A stretch of 64,000 bases of DNA, from NCBI GenBank assembly GCA_945860955.1, contig CAMATH010000008.1, forward strand, positions 1-64,000. The letters run 5' to 3'. The translations under genes were made by a program, and so were the position numbers. Shown piece by piece: positions 9,698-17,055 of the stretch (positions are counted from its first letter, which is position 1; the number at the start of each line of letters is the position of its first letter). The DNA is from Planctomicrobium piriforme. GTDB lineage: Bacteria; Planctomycetota; Planctomycetia; Planctomycetales; Planctomycetaceae. Under the pieces are notes generated by a model that saw only the letters and a list, made by a program, of their open reading frames with translations, was not told the origin of the DNA and did not search any database.

Positions 9698-9870
9698 GGC
9701 GAATATTCCGGCTGCCGGGGGACGACCTCATCTTTGCGGTCTCGATGATACCGGATAGCCATGCACGAGGGAAATCCGCGTCGGAATTCAACCCGCGGCG
9801 ATCAGGGAACTTTAGTGTCAACCGTCGAGAATGGAGTTCGCATATTGGGATAACCCTCCAGTGTCCAGAC

Positions 9871-10149
9871 TTATCGACAAGTCGGCGTCGGCCGCCGGGG
9901 CGAGCGATGTACTTCGCGGCGGTCGGTTTCGACCCAACGGCTTGCGGTAAGTACCACGATCCGAGCGGGACGAACCGTCTCAGCGGCGGCCTGTGGCGGT
10001 GCGGCCGGCACACTGGCAACCGGGGCAGACTGAGGCTGAGTTTTCGCGATTTCGAACAGGGAATACGCGTTGGCCGCCACATGCACGACGGCGATCAGAC
10101 CCACGATGGCGGCGGCAGTTTTCAGGTTGTCGTAGAGGGTATCGGACAT
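9871..10149 (-). CDS. Small single-helix membrane protein, copy 1
   Basis: 92 aa, MSDTLYDNLK then one strong membrane helix (about 12-34, AAAIVGLIAVVHVAANAYSL), a Pro/Ala/Gln-rich stretch (36-58) and a basic tail. It is nearly identical to the 91-aa protein at 14318-14593, which argues that the frame is real. Start ATG 10149 is chosen because the longer reading is not conserved between the two copies. An ECF-type promoter box lies 107 bp upstream of the start in both copies. Each copy stands directly upstream of an FGE-less caspase (9697, 14145). Family not recognised; a membrane anchor or partner of those caspases is inference. Confidence 0.65.
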   Translation of the reverse strand: MSDTLYDNLKTAAAIVGLIAVVHVAANAYSLFEIAKTQPQSAPVASVPAAPPQAAAETVRPARIVVLTASRWVETDRREVHRSPRRPTPTCR

Positions 10150-10255
10150 GGAATGCGTTCCTGGTGATTGGTTGAGCGGAAGATCGACCGGTTGCGGATT
10201 GCAGTCGGCTGAAACCGGCGGCGGGATGGTCAAGGCATCCCTGGCATCAAGGAAG

Positions 10256-10280
10256 ACGGAGGGGCGTTCGAAATCTTCCC
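10256..10280 (-). promoter_or_regulatory. ECF-type promoter before small membrane protein copy 1
   Basis: On the minus strand GGGAAGATT, 13 nt, then CGTC: the GGAAG-N16-CGT spacing of ECF sigma promoters. Spacing and sequence match seven other sites in this window, including one before the ECF sigma gene itself. Confidence 0.6.
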
Positions 10281-10496
10281 GAGATTCTTGGCCGCGATCC
10301 CACTTCGCGCAACCAGCCGAAATAATCGACGCGAGAGAAGAACGCGGGGCGTTCCGCATGAAATTCGACACAAGAGAAAAATGGAGCGGACGCACCGACT
10401 CGGTCAGCCGGTCCTTATATGGCGGCAACGGACGCACAGAGGCTGATGCTGGCGCATCAGCGGCTCGGCGGGAGCCTCGTCCGCCCGGCCAGAATC

Positions 10497-10570
10497 TACC
10501 CCCAAAAAAATTCGTCGCCTTCGGCGAAGCTCCGCCGTGTGCTGCGGCACCTCTGGTCGCGGGTAAAGAC
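10497..10570 (-). terminator. Terminator-like 3' element of a caspase gene, copy 1
   Basis: Downstream of the caspase gene ending at 10630. On the minus strand CGGCGGAGCTTCGCCG can pair at its ends and CGCCGAAGGCG forms a second hairpin, followed by ACGAATTTTTTT. The same element follows the gene at 15066 and, split by an intron, the gene at 26532. It probably acts as an intrinsic terminator. Confidence 0.5.
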
Positions 10571-10629
10571 AACGCTACCGACGGGCCTGCACGCAAGGCT
10601 CCGCTTGGGTTTCTGAAAACGGATCTTCT

Positions 10630-12621
10630 TTACTTGACGGAACTGAGGGCCAGACGGAAGCCCAGGTCGTGGCTCCGATGGCCGGGTGCGAACGCTCTGC
10701 GGTATGCCGACCGGCATCTTACGGGGTCGCTGAACCAGCAACCGCCGCGGAGCACCCGCACCGAGCCCTCAAACGAAGGCGGCCCGACAGGGTCGATCGC
10801 CGTGTTGCTTGAAAACTGACCACCGTAGTACATCGAATCGTATGTGTCTTCACACCATTCGAACACATTGCCAACCATGTCGTACAATCCGAAATTGTTG
10901 GCCACGTACGTTCCGGTTGGCGCTGTGAAAACGTAACCGTCCTTCGCTGAGATCGTGGTCCAGTTCGGGAATTTTGCCTTGGCGGTTCCGTCTCGAATGT
11001 TGGCGATTTTGGCGAGAGTCTCTGGATCGACGCCCGAAGGGTACCGCGTCGTCGTTCCGGCCCGGGCGCAGTATTCCCATTCCGCCTCTGTCAACAGCCG
11101 GTACCCACCTCCGTCCGTTTTGCCGTTCAGCCACTCCACATATTTCTGCACATCGTTCCATGTCACATTCACTACTGGATGATTTTCGCCGTACGGCGAC
11201 CAGCCGACAGTTTTCCAGTTGTATTTTTCCGACGCTTTGAACTCCCCGGCCGCAAAATCGTACCCACCCCCCCCTTTCGCGTCCCGCTCCGCCTCGCTCA
11301 GGTATCCCGCGTCACTCGCGAACTTGGCAAAGTCGGCCTTCGTGATCTCACGTTGCGAGACGTAGAACGGCTCCGTCAATCGAACCCGATGTTGCTTTTC
11401 GTTGGTGTAATGTTCGAGTACCGTACCTGGAGTGCCGGTCTTCTTCTCGAATTCTCGAAGCTCCTCGGCGGACTCGATACTTCCCATCAAAAACTCCCCC
11501 GGCGGAATCAACACCATTGGAATCCCCACCGAGTTCTTTTCCACCACGCCCATCCGCCCCAGGTAACGGACCCATTCCTCCTGCCGCGCCCGGGCGGTCT
11601 TCTGGTCGAACGGGGCGGTCAGGGGTACGGGCTTCGGCCCCGGTGCACTCGATTTGTTGGGCAATGCTGGCTTGAGTCCGTCAATCTTCGCCAGCATCGC
11701 CGGCGTGAGCAGCACGGGTTGTTCCTGGCCGATGTTCGCGATCATGTGCGGCTGCTGGATGGCGCCCCCCTTCTTCAGGTGGTCGGTCCCGTTGATGCGG
11801 TCGGGGACCTCGTCGCAAACGTACGTCGCCAGCCGCTGCCAGGAGATGCGATTGCGCTTCGCGTCGATTGCCCCCCCTTTCAGTCCCTCAATCACGCACA
11901 TGAAAAACGCCCCGTGTCCACCGCCGAACGCCTCGTCTTCGTACGAGAACTGCCTGCGGGAACAGCTCAAGAGAACCGCCGTGCGGGGGGGAAGAATCGC
12001 CGTTTCGATTTCGTCGATGCCGCGAGTCGCCCCCTTGCGGGCCGTTTCGACGCGACAGGCGTCGACCAGCAGCAATTTGGGACCGATGCCGCTCTGCTTC
12101 AAGGTCCCCAGCACTTCCTGGATGCCGATCAGCGTCTCGGGATACTTCGGAACCTGCACCCGCCCCTCGTCCTTGACGTTGAACGTGGGGTTGGCATCGG
12201 CCGGGCAAAAGTAGCTGTCGCCCGAGCCGCGCGGTTGCAAACCGTGCCCGGAAAGCCCGACCAGAATAAGGTCGTTCTTGGTCACCCGCTTCGGCTTCGT
12301 CAGAAATTCGTCGAGGCGAACCCGCACATTGTCGGCGGTCGGTTTCATCCGTCCGTCCTTCTTGCCCCGCTGGAGTGAAAGAACCTGCACCTCGTATCCG
12401 ACTTCGCTCAACCATTAGCCGCTTTCCTCGACGTCGCGTTCGGTGTACGGCAGCGACTTCAAATCGTCGTGATCGTACTCCGAAACTCCCACGAAAAATG
12501 CCAGCCGCCTACCGGCTTCCTGGGCGTACGCCGCCTGCGGCCACCCTCCCAGCGCCAGGGTCAAAGCCAGACCAGCTAGCACGAACCGCCGTCGAGTGAA
12601 CGATCCCATGGATTGACTCAC
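10630..12621 (-). pseudogene. Caspase-FGE paralogue 4 interrupted by an in-frame TAA
   Basis: Residues 1-68 read from ATG 12621: a Tat-type signal (FTRRRFVLAGLALTLALG) and the first caspase strand up to ERDVEESG. Then TAA at 12415-12417, exactly in frame with the remaining 594 codons (WLSEVGYEV onward). The rest is intact: LSGHG and VDACR catalytic motifs, linker, FGE domain with RVLRGGCW and LGFRLALSSVK. Aligned with 28397, the stop replaces a small residue (VEASSALL versus VEESG-stop-WL). Either a recent nonsense mutation or sequencing error, or translation restarts at TTG 12411, which would give a cytosolic form lacking the signal and part of the fold. The variable region is still paralogue-like, so decay must be recent. 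Confidence 0.75.
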
Positions 12622-12684
12622 ATCCGCAATCGGAGAACCGGAGAATCAGATGATGACTGTACTGTAAGACGATGTTTCTACCTG

Positions 12685-14145
12685 CTATCGCCTTTTCGTC
12701 CCCAAACGAAAAACCGCCAGGATGGTACCACGCCGGTCGGCCTCAGCAATCGGATCGATTCCAGGATCCAGTGTAGCAGTTGAATACACGGGTGTGGCAT
12801 CAAACTCGATGTTGGCGACACGCAACTCGGCAAACTGCGGTTTCGGAAGATAGTACACCTTGACGACAGATATGCCCGATTGAATCAGGTCGAGTTCGTC
12901 CTCTGTGATCTGAATCACGACGGCGTTGTCCTCGAAGTACTCCTCGGTCGCGGGGCGCGTCGGAAACACTTGCAGACTGGGGAACAACTCCAGTCCCTCG
13001 CGGCCCAGAATCTCAGAGAGCTTGAGTTGATATTTGGACGCGGTCCGGCAGTTGACAGTCGCCGGCACTTTGGCGGTGAGCGATTTGACGAATCTGCCTT
13101 TTTCGTCTTGAAACTGCAACTTTGTATCAAACGGCTCAACAAAACGGATCTGCGCCGGCACCCCTACCTTGCCTTGTTTTCCCTTTTCCGGCAACGCTGG
13201 CGGCTCGAAGGCAACTGCTTGAGCATCTTCCGAAGTTTCTGCAACTGAACCTTGCGGGTGCGTACTGGCTACAAGAATTGGGGACCCCCCTGCGACGTTG
13301 GAAACCAAATTGGGATGCTGCCGTCCGCCGTCGACGCCGAACACTTTTTGAACGCTCTGCGGAACTTTCTTCCGCACATAAGTCTGGAGTGAGTCCCACG
13401 TAATCTGCTTCTCCTCGTCGACGGCCTTTCCAGAAAGTCCATCGAGTACACTGGCGAAGAACGCTCCGTGCCCACCGCCAAACCTCGCGTTCTCGAACGA
13501 AAATTCCCCTTTCGAACAACTCATCAGTACCGCAGTCTGCGGCGGCAATCCGACCAAGTTCATCTTGTCAATCCCGGTTGACTTGGTGCCCTTCGTCTTC
13601 GGTTCGTTTCGGCACGCATCGACGAGCACCAGCTTGTGTCCCGCCCCGGATTCATCAAGCATCGTCAACAGTTCAGCCACGCTGACGAGTGTCTTGGGTT
13701 CCTTCGGTTTCTGCAACTTTCCCGATTCGATCTCCTCCATCGACGGATTCGCGTCGACCGGGCAAAAGAAGCTTTCGGCCGAGCCGCGCGGCTGCAGGCC
13801 GTGCCCGGAAAGTCCCAACAAGACAAGATCGTGACGGTCGACCTTGCGATGCCGCAGAAACTCCATCAGCCGTTTGCGGATGTTTTCCGCCGTCGGCTTG
13901 CACCTCGGATCGATCTGCCCGCGCCGCGGCGTTAGCGAATAGACGTCGAAACCGACCTCCACGAGGCGCTTTGCCATATCGTCGATGTCGCGCTCGGTGA
14001 ACTCAAGCGGGTCAAGGCCTGCATGGGAATACTCGGTGACCGCCACGAGAAACGCCAGCCGCCGGCCCTCCTCGGGAAAGGCCCTCGCGGGGCCGCAGAA
14101 GTATGAAGCCGCAACGAGGATCAGTACGATCGGGAATTGTCGCAT
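12685..14145 (-). CDS. Exported caspase-like protein with unrecognised C-terminal domain (paralogue 5)
   Basis: 486 aa. Sec-type signal (1-24), caspase-like domain with His115 (LSGHG) and Cys178 (VDACRN) to about residue 290. A Pro/Ala linker follows, then a domain of roughly 150 aa (VGVPAQIRFVEPFDTKLQF onward) without FGE motifs, with alternating beta-like stretches and a region about AVVIQITEDELDLIQSGIS. I do not recognise it. It is the second FGE-less paralogue and, like 8120-9697, follows a copy of the small membrane protein gene. Its upstream 170 bp are a close duplicate of those of 8120-9697. Confidence 0.78.
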   Translation of the reverse strand: MRQFPIVLILVAASYFCGPARAFPEEGRRLAFLVAVTEYSHAGLDPLEFTERDIDDMAKRLVEVGFDVYSLTPRRGQIDPRCKPTAENIRKRLMEFLRHRKVDRHDLVLLGLSGHGLQPRGSAESFFCPVDANPSMEEIESGKLQKPKEPKTLVSVAELLTMLDESGAGHKLVLVDACRNEPKTKGTKSTGIDKMNLVGLPPQTAVLMSCSKGEFSFENARFGGGHGAFFASVLDGLSGKAVDEEKQITWDSLQTYVRKKVPQSVQKVFGVDGGRQHPNLVSNVAGGSPILVASTHPQGSVAETSEDAQAVAFEPPALPEKGKQGKVGVPAQIRFVEPFDTKLQFQDEKGRFVKSLTAKVPATVNCRTASKYQLKLSEILGREGLELFPSLQVFPTRPATEEYFEDNAVVIQITEDELDLIQSGISVVKVYYLPKPQFAELRVANIEFDATPVYSTATLDPGIDPIAEADRRGTILAVFRLGTKRR

Positions 14146-14317
14146 GGCGAATTTTCCGGCTGCCGGGGGACGACCTCATCTTTGTGTTTTCGATGATACC
14201 GAATAGCCGTCCACGTGGGAAATCCACGTCGGATTTCAACATGCGGCGATCATTCAGCTTTTGGGTCACCCGTCGAGAATGGAGCTCCCATATTGGGATA
14301 ACCTTCCGGTGTCCGAA

Positions 14318-14593
14318 CTATCGACATGTCGGCGTCGGCCGCCGGGGCGAGCGATGTACTTCGCGGCAGTCGGTTTCGACCCATTGGCTGGCGGTAAGTA
14401 CGACAATCCGAGCGGGACGAACCGTCTCAGCGGCGGCCAGTGGGGCGGCTGGTACACTGGCAACTGGGGCAGACTGAGACTGAGGTTGCACGATTTCGAA
14501 CAGCGGATACGCGTTGGCTGCCACGTGCACGACGGCGATCAGACCCACGATGGCGGCGGCGGATTTCAAGTTGACGTAGAGGGCATCGGACAT
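14318..14593 (-). CDS. Small single-helix membrane protein, copy 2
   Basis: 91 aa, close duplicate of 9871-10149: same start MSD(A/T)LY, same membrane helix, same Pro/Ala stretch and same basic tail ending PTPTCR. Most changes are conservative, which supports coding. It lies in a segmental duplication that also carries the upstream promoter box and the start of the next caspase gene. Confidence 0.65.
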   Translation of the reverse strand: MSDALYVNLKSAAAIVGLIAVVHVAANAYPLFEIVQPQSQSAPVASVPAAPLAAAETVRPARIVVLTASQWVETDCREVHRSPRRPTPTCR

Positions 14594-14699
14594 GGAAGGA
14601 GTTCCTTGTGGTTGGATGAGTGGAAGATCGACCGGTCACGGATTGCAGTCGGGCGAAACCGGCGGCGGGATGGTCAAGTCATCCCTGGCATCAAGGAAG

Positions 14700-14724
14700 A
14701 CGCAGGGGCGTTCGAAATCTTCCC
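14700..14724 (-). promoter_or_regulatory. ECF-type promoter before small membrane protein copy 2
   Basis: GGGAAGATT-N13-CGTC on the minus strand, 107 bp before ATG 14593, exactly as in copy 1. Part of the duplicated segment, so not independent evidence of conservation from copy 1. Confidence 0.55.
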
Positions 14725-14942
14725 GAGATTCTTCGCAACGATCTCGCTTCGCTCAACCAGCCGAAATAATCGACGAGAGAGAAAAGTGAGGGGCGTTCCG
14801 CATGAGAATCGACGCGAATGAAAAGGGCCGCGTAAGCATCAATCGGTTGAGTCGTTCATTAACGGGCACCAACGGACTCACATAAGCCGATGCTGGCGCA
14901 TCAGCGGCTCGGCAGGAGCCTCGCCCGACCTACCAGAATCTC

Positions 14943-15010
14943 CCCCCAAAAAATTCGTCGCCTCCGGCGAAGCTCCGCCGAATGCTTCGGCCCCTTTGGT
15001 CGCGAGTCAA
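14943..15010 (-). terminator. Terminator-like 3' element of a caspase gene, copy 2
   Basis: Follows the stop of 15066-16859. Minus strand: GCATTCGGCGGAGCTTCGCC then GGAGGCGACGAATTTTTTGG. Same hairpin-plus-T-run structure as at 10497-10570. Confidence 0.5.
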
Positions 15011-15065
15011 GACGCCGCTCCCGGCGTGCCTGCGGCTGCGCTCTTGTTTTCTGGACTCGAATCTT

Positions 15066-16859
15066 CTATTTGACGGAACTGAGGGCCAGACGGAAACCCA
15101 AGCTGCTGTACCGGGAGCCAGGTGAGTTCCTGTTCCGGTCCGCCGACCGGCAGCGGGACGCGTCGCCGAGCCAAGGGCCGCCTCGGGGCACCCGCTGCGA
15201 ACCCCCCTTGACTTCCGGATCCGTCCCGCCAGGGAGTTTGACTTCGTACGCGTCGCGGCACCACTCCATAACGTTCCCGTGCATGTCGTGCAGGCCCCAG
15301 CGGTTATTCGGGTACGACCCGACAGTCGTCGGTCGCTTCAGGTACTTCCCTTTCGCACTCGTCCCGTACGGGTTCGTCCCGTCGCAATTCTCCTCGATTC
15401 CATTCAGGCTCTCGCCAAAGGAAAACGGCGTCGTCGATTCCGCTCGGCACCCATACTCCCATTGCGCCTCGGTCGGCAGTGTGTATTCCCAGCCCGCCGG
15501 CAACCGCCCCGCGACGCGTTCTTGTTCCGTGAACTTCTGACAGAACTCCAATGCCTCTTCCCACGACACCGTTTCGACAGGGAAGTCCCCCGTCTGCATC
15601 CCGGAAACGTCGGATTTCCGCTCGCCTGTGGAAGAGAACGCGCTCGGGTTCTTTCCCATGATCCGTTCGTACTGCGCCTGCGTCACCTCGTACTTCCCCA
15701 GCCAGTAACCAGACAGTTTGACCTGCACTTGAGCTTCATCGTTCTGTCGGTCTTTCTCACTGGCCGGGCTTCCCATCGTAAAACTTCCGTCCGGACACCA
15801 GACGAGTTTGAGCTTAATCGCATTGTCGTCACGCGCTTGCCCGGCTTTCGTGCCCCTAGCGCCGATGACGCTCCCGTTCAATTGCGAGGATTCCGTCGGC
15901 ACGGGGATCTTCGTTTTCGGTCCAACTTTGTCTGCATTCAACTTCTCCACGCTCGCCGCCGTCAACAACACCGGCGATTCTCCCTCAGTATTCGAAATCA
16001 AATTCGGCCGCTGCTTTCCTCCCTGTGCGCCGTAGACCTCCGTCACCGACCGTGGGACCCGTCTTTTGACGTATGCCGCGAGCGAATCCCAGGTCACCTG
16101 TTGTTCATCGTCGACGGCCCGCCCCGACAGTCCCTCGATCACGCTGTGGAAAAACGCTCCGTGCCCTTCGCCGAATCTTTTGTGCTCAAACGACGTTTCT
16201 CCCTTCGAACAACTTAACAGCACCGCCGTCTGCGACGGGAGCTCGCCCAGATTCACCTTGTCGATCCCAGCGACCGTCTTCCCTCCTTTCGACTTCGGTT
16301 CGTTTCGGCAGGCGTCGACCAGTACCAGTTTTTGCCCCACCCCCGATTCGTCGAGCATGGTCAGCAGTTCTCCGACGCTCACCAAAGAGTCCGGGTCTTT
16401 TGGCGTCTGCTTCTTTCCCTGGTCCAGCTCGGCCATCGACGGATTCGCGTCGATCGGACAAAAGAAACTGTCGCCCGATCCCCGCGGCTGCAACCCGTGA
16501 CCCGACAGCCCCAGCAACACCAGATCGTGCCGCGACACTTTTCGGCTCTTCAAGAATCCCGCCAAACCGGTACCGATATTCGCCGCCGTCGGCTGGAGTT
16601 TCGCATCCGACTTTCCCGATTTCGGCGTGAGCGCCAAAACCTGGAACCCGGCCCCGGTCAATTGCCGGCCGAAGTCTTCGATGTCGCGCTCGGTGAATTC
16701 GAGCGGATCGAGGCCCGAATGGCGGTATTCGGTCACGGCGACCAGAAACGCCAGGCGTTGACCTGGTTCCTGAGCCGGAACGAGAGCCGGAGAGCCGATC
16801 CATGCCGTCGCCAGGAACAGGCTGGCGAGCAGAAGTTGACGTCGTGGAAACTGTGGCAT
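15066..16859 (-). CDS. Tat-exported caspase-like protease fused to FGE domain, DGR-type variable region (paralogue 6)
   Basis: 597 aa from ATG 16859; a 20-residue longer reading would precede the signal peptide and lacks support. Twin-arginine signal (FPRRQLLLASLFLATAW), caspase-like domain with His121 and Cys184, Ser/Thr/Pro linker, FGE domain (MGSPASEKD, LPTEAQWEYGCRAE, MHGNVMEWCRD, RVPRGGPW). The C-terminus is PGSRYSSLGFRLALSSVK. Its last coding stretch matches the template remnant at 25542-25594: 23 nt identical next to an 18-nt block in which 6 of 9 template adenines and none of 9 other bases have changed. That is the signature of DGR mutagenesis. An ECF promoter lies 60 bp upstream. Caspase half nearly identical to 19930-21723. 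Confidence 0.88.
   Translation of the reverse strand: MPQFPRRQLLLASLFLATAWIGSPALVPAQEPGQRLAFLVAVTEYRHSGLDPLEFTERDIEDFGRQLTGAGFQVLALTPKSGKSDAKLQPTAANIGTGLAGFLKSRKVSRHDLVLLGLSGHGLQPRGSGDSFFCPIDANPSMAELDQGKKQTPKDPDSLVSVGELLTMLDESGVGQKLVLVDACRNEPKSKGGKTVAGIDKVNLGELPSQTAVLLSCSKGETSFEHKRFGEGHGAFFHSVIEGLSGRAVDDEQQVTWDSLAAYVKRRVPRSVTEVYGAQGGKQRPNLISNTEGESPVLLTAASVEKLNADKVGPKTKIPVPTESSQLNGSVIGARGTKAGQARDDNAIKLKLVWCPDGSFTMGSPASEKDRQNDEAQVQVKLSGYWLGKYEVTQAQYERIMGKNPSAFSSTGERKSDVSGMQTGDFPVETVSWEEALEFCQKFTEQERVAGRLPAGWEYTLPTEAQWEYGCRAESTTPFSFGESLNGIEENCDGTNPYGTSAKGKYLKRPTTVGSYPNNRWGLHDMHGNVMEWCRDAYEVKLPGGTDPEVKGGSQRVPRGGPWLGDASRCRSADRNRNSPGSRYSSLGFRLALSSVK
15079..15180 (-). other. Variable region (VR) of caspase-FGE paralogue 6
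   Basis: 3' part of the FGE domain, approximate limits. 15079-15101 is identical to the template remnant (25552-25574) and would be the homing-initiation side. 15102-15119 aligns to 25575-25592 with changes only at template adenines (A to G, T or C). Confidence 0.65.
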
Positions 16860-16918
16860 GGGATGCCTCGCGTTGGATCGATGACCGGAAGTCAATTGGA
16901 CGAGTGTTGTAATAGACA

Positions 16919-16943
16919 ACGAACGGCGGAGGGAAATCTTCCC
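16919..16943 (-). promoter_or_regulatory. ECF-type promoter before caspase paralogue 6
   Basis: Minus strand GGGAAGATT-N13-CGTTG, followed by CTATTACAA. It lies 60 bp before the start, the same distance as at 21783-21807. Confidence 0.6.
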
Positions 16944-17055
16944 GGAGACTCCGCGCCTCGGGAGGGCGAAGTTGCTGCAGCGCCGCCGCTGCGTCTCCGC
17001 ATGATTGAAAACCGTCCTACGGGGCCCGAGTTGTCATTTTTTGGAATTTCGTCGT

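Larger units (their letters stand above)
9698..10629 (-). repeat. Segmental duplication, copy 1 (partner 14146-15065)
   Basis: The stretch from the start of one FGE-less caspase through its leader, the small membrane protein gene, its ECF promoter and the terminator-like element to the end of an FGE-bearing caspase is repeated in the same order and orientation at 14146-15065, with point differences and small indels. The unit seems to have been copied with its adjoining caspase genes. Confidence 0.7.
14146..15065 (-). repeat. Segmental duplication, copy 2 (partner 9698-10629)
   Basis: Same gene and signal order as copy 1: caspase leader, small membrane protein, ECF box, terminator-like element. 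Similarity continues into the N-terminal parts of the caspase genes on the low-coordinate side. Confidence 0.7.

Noticed and set aside
9871-10596. 241-codon version of the small membrane protein
   Set aside because: The extra N-terminal part covers promoter and terminator-like element and is not conserved in copy 2.
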